Shown piece by piece: positions 7,741-14,753 of a stretch of 16,385 nt of DNA. The stretch covers positions 1 through 16,385 of the forward strand of contig JARCRR010000030.1 in the NCBI GenBank assembly GCA_029850565.1. The letters run 5' to 3'. The position numbers were made by a program, and so were the translations under genes. The notes below the pieces were generated by a model. It was given only the letters and a program-made list of their open reading frames with translations. It ran no database searches and had not been told where the DNA came from. The stretch comes from Gallionella sp. (lineage in GTDB: Bacteria; Pseudomonadota; Gammaproteobacteria; Burkholderiales; Gallionellaceae). The first letter of the stretch is position 1. Each line of letters opens with the position of its first letter.

Positions 7741-7929
7741 ATGAAAGTAGCGCACACATGCCGTGTAACTACTCTCGCCTTGATATCAGCAAGCTACATG
7801 CCAGCCATGGGTGTCTATAGTTATCAGCAAGTTAGGTCTTTTCAATGGTTCACGCAGTGTGAGTTTTCGCACCACTCTGTTGCTTGCCGCACTGCATTGG
7901 TGAATATACCGGTGTCAAATTGCATATAA
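7741..7929 (+). CDS. Small hypothetical protein, possible secreted peptide or relic
   Basis: A 62-residue ORF (MKVAHTCRVTTLALISASY...) with a strong ribosome site, AGAGGAGAG, ending a few bases before ATG 7741. The N-terminus has a short basic stretch and a moderately hydrophobic segment, resembling a weak signal peptide. The remainder (YSYQQVRSFQWFTQCEFSHH...) matches no family I recognise and ends close to a final Cys. It may be a true small gene, the surviving 5' end of a deleted exported protein, or chance. A hairpin (7703-7722) lies just before its ribosome site. Confidence 0.3.
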   Translation: MKVAHTCRVTTLALISASYMPAMGVYSYQQVRSFQWFTQCEFSHHSVACRTALVNIPVSNCI

Positions 7930-8059
7930 GCGAACCACCCCCATTGGGATGGCATCGGGATGTTTCGCGAAGAGGGAAACGAATGTTTGCCGCCCAGCTA
8001 GGCTCATGCTACTGTTTCGCTGCCCATAGAAGCAACCGCACTTAAAGTTAAGGAAGAAC
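7930..8059. other. Intergenic remainder upstream of Anbu copy 2
   Basis: The CNBD-Anbu2 gap (7637-8059, 423 bp) holds the hairpin at 7703-7722 and the small ORF at 7741-7929. In this last 130 bp I see no sigma-54 box of correct spacing and no NifA site. The only clear signal is the ribosome site AAGGAAG (about 8050-8056) serving ATG 8060. A short imperfect GTTTC/GAAAC pairing near 7960-7980 is probably chance. A promoter for Anbu copy 2 must lie here but cannot be pinned by eye. Confidence 0.5.
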
Positions 8060-8833
8060 ATGACTTATTGCTTGGCCATCAACACGGATACAGGTTTCGT
8101 CCTTTGTTCAGATTCGCGCACCAATGCCGGGTTCGACAACATCTCCACTTACTCGAAGATGCATACTTTCGTATGGCCGAACAACCGTGTGTTCGCCTTG
8201 CTGTCGGCCGGCAACCTGGCCACCACGCAATTGGTGGTCAAACGCATCAAGGCCGATCTCGACAACGGTGCGATACCCAATCTGCTTTCCGTGAACAACA
8301 TGCAAGAGGCGGCGGATTACATTGCCACGGTAAGTATGAGTGTGCAGAACCTGCATGTCGTGCGCGACACGGGCAACAACAGTTTCGAAGCCACCTTCAT
8401 CTTGGCGGGACAGATTGGTGTGTCGCGCCACGAGACCTTGATGATCTACCCGCAAGGCAACTACATCCACGAATCCGACGCGCATCCGTTCTTGCAGATT
8501 GGCGAGATCAAATACGGCAAACCCATCTTGGATCGCGTCATCAAGCGTGACACCCAACTGGACCCCGCAGCACGCTGTGCGTTGGTGTCGATGAACTCGA
8601 CCGTCCGCAGCAATCTGACGGTCGGCGCGCCTATCGACTTGCTGATCTACGAGAAAGGCAGCCTGAATTTCTCTCATCAACTGTGCTTGTCGGAAGAAGA
8701 CCCTTTCGCCAAACAGTTATCCGAGGCATGGAACAAAGGGCTGGTATCCGCCTTGGATAATCTGCCCAGGTTCTATTGGGAGACAACGGAGGAATACAGA
8801 GAGACATCGGCGGCAAACTCTCTACAGGGATGA
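8060..8833 (+). CDS. Anbu proteasome-type peptidase, copy 2
   Basis: A 257-residue paralogue of the Anbu protein at 6338-7078. Thr1 (after Met removal), Asp17 (LCSDSRTNAG) and Lys32 (TYSKMHTF) are all present, so it too looks active. The two are collinear at about 70% identity. GNYIHES, AHPFLQIGEIKYGKPILDRVI and ARCALVSMNST are near-identical blocks. This copy has an 11-residue C-terminal extension (ending ANSLQG). Unlike copy 1, it has its own upstream region and a strong ribosome site (AAGGAAGAAC-ATG), so expression is probably independent. It is convergent with draG, 37 bp away. The subunits might form mixed rings or separate assemblies; sequence cannot decide. Confidence 0.92.
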   Translation: MTYCLAINTDTGFVLCSDSRTNAGFDNISTYSKMHTFVWPNNRVFALLSAGNLATTQLVVKRIKADLDNGAIPNLLSVNNMQEAADYIATVSMSVQNLHVVRDTGNNSFEATFILAGQIGVSRHETLMIYPQGNYIHESDAHPFLQIGEIKYGKPILDRVIKRDTQLDPAARCALVSMNSTVRSNLTVGAPIDLLIYEKGSLNFSHQLCLSEEDPFAKQLSEAWNKGLVSALDNLPRFYWETTEEYRETSAANSLQG

Positions 8834-8870
8834 GAGATCGCTCTCTGAGCATACATTTCACTGTGGCTGT

Positions 8871-9758
8871 TTACAGCGACTCTCCCATCTGAAATAGATT
8901 CTTCGCTTGCTGTTCGCATGAATGGCGGACATCGCCATCCAGTTTTTTCAGCCAGGTTTCCGGCAGTTGTTCAATCCCATAAAGCGCTCCCGCCAGCATC
9001 CCCGCGATGGCGCCGGTCGTATCGGCATCTCCCCCTCGATTCACCACATCGATGAGACAAGAGCGGAAGTCATCCGTATCAAAGAAGCTCTGGAACACGG
9101 CTTGTATTGTGTCGACGATATACCCGCTCGGATTCTGACTTTGGCGTACAGCGCGGAATTTGAATTGCGGGAATTGCTCGACCAAGCGGTGCGCGTGTTG
9201 GTGCAGCAGATGGTTCTTGTCCGCGCCCAATAACGAATCGTGCACCATCAGAATCAATGTCTCGCAGGCAGCATCCGAGAGCAGGCAGTTGTGGGTGACA
9301 TGGGCTTGTGCACGACTTGCGGCGCGCACGCTTTCAGTCGGCTGGCCAAAGGTGGCAAGTGCGACAGGCAATAATCGCATCGCTGCGCCATTGCCGGCGT
9401 CGTGGTCGGAATAGGGAGCTTCCGGGTTCCCTGTCTTGCGGAATTGCAGCAGGTTGCGCCGCACCGTATTGCCGATGTCCACCGGCTTGGCGCGCATCCA
9501 TGCATCGAATGCGTGCGCTGCCGCCAAGGTATCAACTTTTCCAGCGGTGAGGATGGACTCGCCGAGTGCCAACGACATCGTTGTGTCATCGGTGACTTGT
9601 CCTGCCTTGAGATGTAGCCAGCCACCGCCTCTGATCTTGTCATGCACCACGTATTGCAAAGCGATCTCGTGCGGTGTCATGAATTCCACCGTCGCACCCA
9701 GCGCGTCGCCGATGGCGAGACCGAGATAGGCGGCGATGGCACGGTCAGCGGTGACCAT
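8871..9758 (-). CDS. draG: ADP-ribosyl-[dinitrogenase reductase] glycohydrolase
   Basis: A 295-residue ADP-ribosylglycohydrolase. GLAIGDALGATVEF (Asp18), QVTDDTTMSLALGES (Asp57, Asp58, Thr59) and NRGGDADTTGAIAGMLAGA (Asp244, Asp246) are the dimetal (Mn2+) ligands. In diazotrophs DraG removes ADP-ribose from the NifH arginine and reactivates nitrogenase once ammonium is used up. It is the last gene of the minus-strand nif operon, 6 bp after nifQ, and has no ribosome site of its own, so coupling is likely. The partner transferase gene draT is not in this window. The general ARH family also contains non-nitrogenase members, but the nif operon position supports DraG. Confidence 0.9.
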   Translation of the reverse strand: MVTADRAIAAYLGLAIGDALGATVEFMTPHEIALQYVVHDKIRGGGWLHLKAGQVTDDTTMSLALGESILTAGKVDTLAAAHAFDAWMRAKPVDIGNTVRRNLLQFRKTGNPEAPYSDHDAGNGAAMRLLPVALATFGQPTESVRAASRAQAHVTHNCLLSDAACETLILMVHDSLLGADKNHLLHQHAHRLVEQFPQFKFRAVRQSQNPSGYIVDTIQAVFQSFFDTDDFRSCLIDVVNRGGDADTTGAIAGMLAGALYGIEQLPETWLKKLDGDVRHSCEQQAKNLFQMGESL

Positions 9759-9764
9759 GAAGGA

Positions 9765-10346
9765 TCAATCCTCGGGGCCGAAGCAGTTCAGGTAATCCGC
9801 GCAATACTCACAGCTCGGGGAACGACACACGTTGATATCTTCCTTGTCGCACAGTTGTTTGTAGAGGAACTTCTTCCACTTCATATCGTGCACGTTCTTC
9901 GCGGCGAGTGAAGGGAAGTTATGCTTCATCAGTTGCCCCAGATATTCGCGCGACCATAGCCCCAAGTCCTGCCACAGATGGTCGTTAGCCATGCATGCAT
10001 TGGTCACCACTTCCGCCATCCATTCTTCAGAACGGCTTTGAAAAGCGCGATGCTCAAGGAGTAATGCCAGTACATCATCGCGCTCCAGTGCGCGCGGATC
10101 GACGATATGCAAAGAATGACGCACCACGAGTTCTACACCGGGATAGTGCAGGGATATCAAGGCAGAAAAGTCATCCGCATTCAATCCGAGCGCAGGCGGT
10201 AACGCGCCTATGCCTGCCATCTGATTGGTGATCATCTGTGCGAACAGCACATCGTTAGGCAAGCCGACCGCATGCGACATCAGCTCCGCATACAGATCAT
10301 CGGGCTGAGTACGTGATTTTTGAATGGTCATGGCACCGGCTCGCAC
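9765..10346 (-). CDS. nifQ: NifQ, molybdenum donor for FeMo-co synthesis
   Basis: A 193-residue protein ending in C-x4-C-x2-C-x5-C (Cys174, 179, 182, 188; CRSPSCEYCADYLNC), the signature of NifQ, which carries an Fe-S-Mo cluster and hands molybdenum to the NifEN/NifH machinery. GTG 10344-10346 is preferred as start because AAGGAA lies 5-6 nt upstream. An in-frame ATG five codons on (10331) has no ribosome site. The gap to the FeSII-type ferredoxin gene is 9 bp. Length is typical of the family. Confidence 0.9.
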   Translation of the reverse strand: MRAGAMTIQKSRTQPDDLYAELMSHAVGLPNDVLFAQMITNQMAGIGALPPALGLNADDFSALISLHYPGVELVVRHSLHIVDPRALERDDVLALLLEHRAFQSRSEEWMAEVVTNACMANDHLWQDLGLWSREYLGQLMKHNFPSLAAKNVHDMKWKKFLYKQLCDKEDINVCRSPSCEYCADYLNCFGPED

Positions 10347-10355
10347 GATGATTCC

Positions 10356-10715
10356 TTACTTGCTTGGGTACTCGATCAGCAGATCTTCATCGCGCAGCAC
10401 CATCTGGCAAGCCAAGCGCCATTCGGTGGTGACGAGGTCATTCACTTTCATCGCCTCAACCTGCGCCTGCGTGATCTTGCCTTCCTGCTTCAATACGCTG
10501 ATCTCACGGTCGGTGAGCGGGCCGGCCATCGGTCCTTTGTTGGACAGGTTGGTGATCTTCACGAGACAGGTCGAGCATTCACCGTTCTCGCAACCGAAAT
10601 CGATGGGGATGTGATTCTCCTTGGCCATGACCAGCACGGTCTTGACGAGGCTGCCTGCGGGCATGTAGATGGTCTTGTCCTTGTGCAGGGGGCTGGAAAA
10701 AGTGATGTTCGGCAT
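10356..10715 (-). CDS. FeSII/Shethna-type [2Fe-2S] ferredoxin
   Basis: A 119-residue [2Fe-2S] protein with plant-type ligands Cys42, Cys47, Cys50 (GCENGECSTCLVKI) and Cys103 (RLACQ). The start (MPNITFSSPL), the insertion between the Cys motif and the last Cys (PLTDREISVLKQEGKITQAQ), and the end (DEDLLIEY) recall the Azotobacter Shethna protein II. That protein forms a protective complex with nitrogenase on exposure to O2. ATG 10715 follows AGGAG at good spacing; the longer open frame upstream is an artefact. It stands 32 bp after the other ferredoxin gene in the nif operon. A plain electron-carrier role is the alternative. Confidence 0.8.
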   Translation of the reverse strand: MPNITFSSPLHKDKTIYMPAGSLVKTVLVMAKENHIPIDFGCENGECSTCLVKITNLSNKGPMAGPLTDREISVLKQEGKITQAQVEAMKVNDLVTTEWRLACQMVLRDEDLLIEYPSK

Positions 10716-10747
10716 TGCTGTACTCCTACTTAGGTTATAAAAAATCG

Positions 10748-11032
10748 TTAAGCCTTCACGGTGATATCGCCACCCAATACTTGTGCCTGACAGGCGAGGC
10801 GGTCGCTGCGTCCGGCCATGTTCTCTTGTAATACCTTGTCTTCCAGCACCGAGCGTTCGCTCATGTGCTCCATGCCGCTCTTGATCTTCATGATGCAGGT
10901 GCCGCATTCACCCTCGCGGCAACCGTAGGTGATGCTGGCGCCGACCTTCTCCGATATCTCGATCAGACGCGTACCGGCAGGGACCGAAACAGTGATGCCC
11001 AGTTTTTCGAATGTGACGTTTGCCTTAGGCAT
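10748..11032 (-). CDS. [2Fe-2S] ferredoxin of the nif operon
   Basis: A 94-residue plant/bacterial-type ferredoxin (MPKANVTFEKLGITVSVPAG...) with ligands Cys38, Cys43, Cys46 (YGCREGECGTCIMKI) and Cys81 (RLACQAQVLGGD). It probably carries electrons to nitrogenase or to the adjacent flavodiiron protein. ATG 11032 is backed by AGGAG about 7 nt upstream and overlaps the end of fprA by 8 bp. It lacks the central insertion of its FeSII-like neighbour, so the two ferredoxins are not recent duplicates. Confidence 0.87.
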   Translation of the reverse strand: MPKANVTFEKLGITVSVPAGTRLIEISEKVGASITYGCREGECGTCIMKIKSGMEHMSERSVLEDKVLQENMAGRSDRLACQAQVLGGDITVKA

Positions 11033-12302
11033 GTGATGGCTCCTGTGCGAATAGTTCAGACATTGAGATGACACGGTTTTGAACAGTGCCGGTGAGGTGT
11101 TGTGCGAGTTGAATACCCAAGTCGCGGCAGCGTCCCAACTCTTCTTCAGTCGGGATGAGGCGCGCACGCACGCCTTTGATCGGCACCCGCAACTTGAGAC
11201 CGCGCAGGCGGTCTTCGATCATGTTGATCGCTTCGCCGCTCCAGCCGTAAGAGCCGAATGCCGCGCCGAATTTGTCGCGCACCTTGATGGCTGCCAGCGA
11301 GGACAACAAGTCCCACACCGGCTTCACCGCGTCGCCGTTGATGGTGGGTGAGCCGATAGCGAGTCCATCCGCCTCCTCGATCAGATCCACGAAAGGCAGG
11401 TTGCCGCCCGCTTGCAGGTCATACATCGAGACGCGCACACCCGGCACCGTCTCCGCGCCATCCACCACGGCCTGCGCCATGCGTGCCGTGTTGCCGTAGG
11501 ACGAGATGTAGAACACCAGCAAGGATTTGTTGTTCACTCCCACTTCGTTGTGCAACAAGGGCGATGCGAGTTGGCGGTAGCGCTGCATATAGCTGCGCGG
11601 CGCTTCGCGCAGGATAGGGCCGTGCGCAGGGGCGATGAGTTTGAGCGGAAGGGGCTCCAGCAATTCGAGCGCATCCAACACATGTTCGCGGAACGGCCGC
11701 ATGATGTGCTGGTAGTAGTACTCGAAGGAGAAGCGGAAGTCGCCGACTTGGTCGTTGAACAAGCGCGCATCGCAGAAGTGACAGCCGAACACATCACCGC
11801 TTAACAGGATGCCCTGTTCTTCGACCAGCGTGCACTGTGTGTCCGGCCAATGCAGGAACGGTGTCGTAAAGAAGCGTAAGGTGCGCCCGCCCAGATCCAC
11901 GCTGTCGCCGGTTTGAGCGACGTTGAACCCGAGTTCCGGATCTTTGACCAAGGCCTTCAGCATCAACTGCCCCTTGGTGGAGATGTATAGCTTGGCTTGC
12001 GGCGCGCGGCGCATCAGTTCGGGCAACGCGCCACTGTGGTCCGGCTCCAGATGGTTGAGTACGATGGTGGTGATCTCATCGTAGCGGGCGACTTGCTCCA
12101 AGCGTTTGAAGAATTCCTCGGCGTGTGATTCTTTGACGGTGTCGATGATGGCGACGCCATCCGTGCCACGCACACAATACGAGTTGTAGGTCGTGCCGTT
12201 GGCTGTCTTGAGGATGATATCGAATTCGCGCAGACCCGGATCGAGCGCGCCTATCCAATGCGTGCCGGGTGCGATCTCGACAGCATCAGGTGTTTGGATC
12301 AT
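11025..12302 (-). CDS. fprA: Flavodiiron protein (A-type flavoprotein, O2/NO reductase)
   Basis: A 425-residue two-domain protein. The N-terminal beta-lactamase-like domain carries a full diiron ligand set: His84-x-Glu86-x-Asp88-His89 (NHLEPDHSGA), His151, Asp170 (SGDVFG) and His227 (APAHGP). The C-terminal flavodoxin domain starts near residue 262 (LLVFYISSYGNTARMA, the FMN phosphate loop). Such enzymes reduce O2 to water or NO to N2O using FMN electrons. In a nif operon, O2 scavenging to protect nitrogenase is the plausible job, though an electron-transfer role is possible. ATG 12302 overlaps the nifO stop as ATGA, implying coupling; no separate ribosome site is seen. No rubredoxin domain is attached, so an external donor is needed, perhaps the ferredoxins just downstream. 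Confidence 0.9.
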   Translation of the reverse strand: MIQTPDAVEIAPGTHWIGALDPGLREFDIILKTANGTTYNSYCVRGTDGVAIIDTVKESHAEEFFKRLEQVARYDEITTIVLNHLEPDHSGALPELMRRAPQAKLYISTKGQLMLKALVKDPELGFNVAQTGDSVDLGGRTLRFFTTPFLHWPDTQCTLVEEQGILLSGDVFGCHFCDARLFNDQVGDFRFSFEYYYQHIMRPFREHVLDALELLEPLPLKLIAPAHGPILREAPRSYMQRYRQLASPLLHNEVGVNNKSLLVFYISSYGNTARMAQAVVDGAETVPGVRVSMYDLQAGGNLPFVDLIEEADGLAIGSPTINGDAVKPVWDLLSSLAAIKVRDKFGAAFGSYGWSGEAINMIEDRLRGLKLRVPIKGVRARLIPTEEELGRCRDLGIQLAQHLTGTVQNRVISMSELFAQEPSHA

Positions 12303-12727
12303 GGCGCAGCACTCGGTGCAGGGCAGGGTTCGGAGCGATGACAGACGGGGCAAGGCTCTTCTTTGGGTTGGCTATCATTCAAGCCTATCCATGCATCCAC
12401 CGCCTTGGCATCGAAGCCCACGCGCAACACGCCATCCACTTCCATCAGCGGACGGCGGATGAGCAGGGGTTCTTTCAACATCAGTGCGAGTGCGCTCTGT
12501 GCATCGAACGCGTCAGGATCGACCTCGCCTGATTTCACTTTGGGTGCGGCAGGGTTGAACCACTGTGCGACAGGCAGGTCGTCGAAGAAAGCGCCCAGTC
12601 TTTCTGCCGTCCATTTCTCGATGAGCAGATTCTTCGCCAACACGGTATGTCCCGATGCGGCCAACCACACCTTTTGTTTGGTGTTGTTGCCACAACCGGG
12701 TTTCTCGTAGAAGACGACGGTGGACAT
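12299..12727 (-). CDS. nifO: NifO, ArsC/thioredoxin-fold nitrogenase-associated protein
   Basis: A 142-residue ArsC-like protein beginning STVVFYEKPGCGNNTKQK, with Cys12 at the position of the ArsC active-site Cys, followed by LLIRRPLMEVDGVLRVGFD, typical of the nitrogenase-associated ArsC branch. NifO has been tied to molybdenum partitioning between FeMo-co synthesis and nitrate assimilation, but its chemistry is unsettled. The tail has an unusual Cys cluster, C126-x2-C129-x5-C135, possibly a metal site. It starts 1 bp after the ferredoxin stop and overlaps fprA by 4 bp. Confidence 0.85.
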   Translation of the reverse strand: MSTVVFYEKPGCGNNTKQKVWLAASGHTVLAKNLLIEKWTAERLGAFFDDLPVAQWFNPAAPKVKSGEVDPDAFDAQSALALMLKEPLLIRRPLMEVDGVLRVGFDAKAVDAWIGLNDSQPKEEPCPVCHRSEPCPAPSAAP

Positions 12728-12728
12728 C

Positions 12729-12983
12729 TCAGGCCGCCAACTTCTCGGCTGGGATGCCGGTGAGCGAACCTGGCGGATTCATGGGCAAACCATCTGCGTT
12801 GAGGATGGCGCCCTCGATCGGGCAGATACTCGCACACTGCGAATCTGCAAAATCGCCCGCGCATTCGTTGCACTTGTCCGGATCGATCAGGAAGTGGGGC
12901 TTCGCCTCGTAGATCGCCTTGCTTGGGCACAGCGGTTCGCAGGCCCAGCAGCTAGTACACGATTCAATGATCTCTAGTGCCAT
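12729..12983 (-). CDS. fdxN: 2x[4Fe-4S] ferredoxin of the nif cluster (FdxN-like)
   Basis: An 84-residue ferredoxin with C9-x2-C-x2-C-x3-C19 and the expanded second motif C38-x2-C41-x8-C50-x3-C54 (CNECAGDFADSQCASICP). The 8-residue spacer is characteristic of nif-associated and YfhL-type ferredoxins. FdxN donates electrons to nitrogenase or to NifB's radical-SAM reaction. It starts 10 bp after nifB and is followed 1 bp later by nifO. The exact gene symbol is less certain than the family. Confidence 0.88.
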   Translation of the reverse strand: MALEIIESCTSCWACEPLCPSKAIYEAKPHFLIDPDKCNECAGDFADSQCASICPIEGAILNADGLPMNPPGSLTGIPAEKLAA

Positions 12984-12993
12984 CGTATTCTCC

Positions 12994-14502
12994 TCAAGCG
13001 ACTTTCTGCTGTTCGATTGCTTTAGGTGTCAACTTGCCTGCCACACGCATCTCTTCATAAACCTTGAGCACTGCATCCTCGATGGCTTCCATCGCATGCT
13101 CGCCGTTCGGTTGGATGCCGGCGGCTTCCAGCGGCCCCCAAGGTTCGTAGCCGACCTTGCTGCACAACACGACTTCACATCCGGCCAGCACGCGCAACGT
13201 CACGTCCAACGCGCTCTCGCCATCGCCGCAGGTGTCGCCGCCTTCACAGTAAGGCGTGGTCTTGCGGTGACCGATGAAACGCACACCTGAAGATGAGGCT
13301 TCGTAGATGAGGAACTCGCTGGCATGGCCGAAGTGTTCGTTGATGACGCCGCCGCCTTTGGTGGCGACCGCCATCAGTACCGGACGCGTCTCGGCCTTCG
13401 GCTTAGAACCTTGGATGCTGACCAACTGCATCTTGGCTTCTTTAGCGAGGCGTTTGCTTTCCAACTCTTCATTGATCGCCGCATGCACCTCGGCGCGCAT
13501 CTTCATCGCCTCGGGGTAGTTGATCTCCATCTGCTCGACCTTGTCCATGGTGAACTCCGCACCTCTATCCTCACCCAGCAGGCCGACTGCATCGGCACGG
13601 CACTGGCGGCAGTGGCGCATCATGTTCATGTCGCCCTCGCAAGCGTCTTGCAACGTTTGCAACTCTTCAGGAGTAGGGCCACGTTGACCGGTGAGACCGT
13701 AGTAGGTGCCGTGCTCCGCTTCCGAGATGAGTGGCATCACGTTGTGCAGGAAAGCACCCTTGGCCTTGACCATCTTGGAGACTTCTTCCAGATGCTTGTC
13801 GTTCACGCCGGGGATCATCACCGAGTTCACTTTCACCAAGATGCCTTTCGCCACTAGCATTTCCAGCCCCTTCTGTTGCTGTGCGATGAGTATCTCAGCC
13901 GCTTCGCGGCCCTTGATGCGCTTGTTCTTCCAGAAGATCCACGGATAGATCTTTGCGCCCACATCCGCATCCACACAGTTGATGGTGATGGTCACGTGGT
14001 CGATGTTGTACTTCGATAACTCTTCGACGTTGTCGGGCAGAGACAAGCCATTGGTCGAGACGCACAGCTTGATGTCCGGTGCCTGCTCGGACAGCATGCG
14101 GAACGTCTCGAAGGTGCGCTCTGGGTTGGCCAAAGGATCACCGGGGCCGGCGATGCCCAGCACCGTCATCTGTGGGATGTTCGCCGCGACAGCCAACACC
14201 TTCTTCACCGCCTGCACCGGATGGTGCAATTCGGACACCACGCCGGGGCGTGACTCGTTGGCGCAATCGTATTTGCGGTTGCAGTAATTACATTGGATGT
14301 TGCAAGCAGGCGCCACCGCCACGTGCATACGCGCGAAGTAGTGGTGTGCCTCTTCGGAATAACAAGGATGGTTGAACACCTTCTCGCGGATATGCTCCGG
14401 CAAGTGGCTCATCTGGTCGTCGGTGGAGCCGCACGATCCGGCGGAGCAGCCGCCGCCCGAGGCGGCTTCGCTTGTGGTGTTGTTCAATACGGGTAGTTGC
14501 AC
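12994..14502 (-). CDS. nifB: NifB, radical SAM FeMo-cofactor core synthase
   Basis: A 502-residue NifB. The radical-SAM motif C67-x3-C71-x2-C74 (CNIQCNYCNRKYDC) lies after the NifB-specific HPCYSEEAHHYFARMH. A Cys/Gly-rich N-terminus (GGGCSAGSCG) and the C-terminal NifX-like domain (VATKGGGVINEHFGHASEF...) are present. NifB fuses two 4Fe clusters and inserts carbide and sulfur to form NifB-co, the FeMo-co core. The start is GTG (14500-14502), supported by GGAGGA six nt upstream. A sigma-54 promoter (14537-14551) gives a 23-nt leader, and NifA sites lie further upstream. It leads the eight-gene nif operon running to draG. Complete and of normal length. Confidence 0.97.
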   Translation of the reverse strand: MQLPVLNNTTSEAASGGGCSAGSCGSTDDQMSHLPEHIREKVFNHPCYSEEAHHYFARMHVAVAPACNIQCNYCNRKYDCANESRPGVVSELHHPVQAVKKVLAVAANIPQMTVLGIAGPGDPLANPERTFETFRMLSEQAPDIKLCVSTNGLSLPDNVEELSKYNIDHVTITINCVDADVGAKIYPWIFWKNKRIKGREAAEILIAQQQKGLEMLVAKGILVKVNSVMIPGVNDKHLEEVSKMVKAKGAFLHNVMPLISEAEHGTYYGLTGQRGPTPEELQTLQDACEGDMNMMRHCRQCRADAVGLLGEDRGAEFTMDKVEQMEINYPEAMKMRAEVHAAINEELESKRLAKEAKMQLVSIQGSKPKAETRPVLMAVATKGGGVINEHFGHASEFLIYEASSSGVRFIGHRKTTPYCEGGDTCGDGESALDVTLRVLAGCEVVLCSKVGYEPWGPLEAAGIQPNGEHAMEAIEDAVLKVYEEMRVAGKLTPKAIEQQKVA

Positions 14503-14508
14503 GATGTG

Positions 14509-14514
14509 TCCTCC
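14509..14514 (-). promoter_or_regulatory. nifB ribosome binding site deciding a GTG start
   Basis: GGAGGA on the minus strand lies 6 nt before GTG 14502. No ATG competes nearby, so this strong site fixes the nifB start. Confidence 0.8.
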
Positions 14515-14536
14515 GCTATGGTCTGCCTGACTATCA

Positions 14537-14551
14537 GCAAACAGCGTGCCT
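14537..14551 (-). promoter_or_regulatory. sigma-54 promoter of nifB
   Basis: On the minus strand AGGCACG-CTGT-TTGC matches the -24/-12 consensus, with GG-N10-GC spacing exact and a single change in the -24 box (A for T). The predicted start is near 14525 and the leader to GTG 14502 is about 23 nt, enclosing the GGAGGA ribosome site. NifA is the expected activator through the sites at 14613-14661. Confidence 0.85.
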
Positions 14552-14612
14552 GCTGTTTGTGCTCGCTTAAGTCATTGTTTTGTAGTCATATCGGCAGGGT
14601 GGTGCCGGCAAC

Positions 14613-14628
14613 TGTTGTAAATGGCACA
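14613..14628. promoter_or_regulatory. NifA upstream activator sequence 1
   Basis: TGT-TGTAAATGGC-ACA is a perfect TGT-N10-ACA NifA binding site. Its centre is about 95 bp from the predicted nifB start (14525) and about 131 bp from the predicted start of the opposite gene (14752). Its palindromic form allows use by either promoter. Confidence 0.8.
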
Positions 14629-14645
14629 TGACACGGAGCGAAGCT

Positions 14646-14661
14646 TGTAACGAACGTGACA
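14646..14661. promoter_or_regulatory. NifA upstream activator sequence 2
   Basis: TGT-AACGAACGTG-ACA is a second perfect NifA site, 33 bp (about three helical turns) from the first. Its centre is about 98 bp from the predicted start of the rightward transcript, mirroring the 95 bp between site 1 and nifB. Confidence 0.8.
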
Positions 14662-14725
14662 AAAGCAGCGTAGAGGGCCGACTTGAGGGGGGAGTAGAGC
14701 GGCAAGAGCGTTGTTCTTTGTGGGT

Positions 14726-14740
14726 TGGCACTGTATTTGC
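14726..14740 (+). promoter_or_regulatory. sigma-54 promoter of the rightward Fe-S protein gene
   Basis: TGGCAC-TGTAT-TTGC is an excellent -24/-12 element with GG (14727-14728) and GC (14739-14740) ten nt apart. The predicted start, about 14752, lies only 2 nt before ATG 14754, so the mRNA would be practically leaderless unless translation begins further in. Confidence 0.85.
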
Positions 14741-14753
14741 CTCATCACAGCGT

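Noticed and set aside
8831..8846. GAGAG-ATCG-CTCTC hairpin as terminator between Anbu copy 2 and draG
   Set aside because: The stem is only 5 bp and no T-tract follows on either strand.
9254..9643. 129-codon minus-strand frame within draG
   Set aside because: It lies in an alternative frame inside a strongly recognisable draG.
14591..14610. CGGCACCACCCTGC as a second nifB sigma-54 promoter on the minus strand
   Set aside because: The GG-GC spacing is 9 instead of 10 nt and a better element exists at 14537-14551.
14622..14640. TGGCACATGACACGG as a rightward sigma-54 promoter
   Set aside because: No GC occurs at the -12 position; the TGGC overlaps the NifA site by chance.
14628..14753. Upstream extension of the CCG Fe-S protein frame
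   Set aside because: It crosses the second NifA site and the sigma-54 promoter, and its residues do not resemble the family N-terminus.
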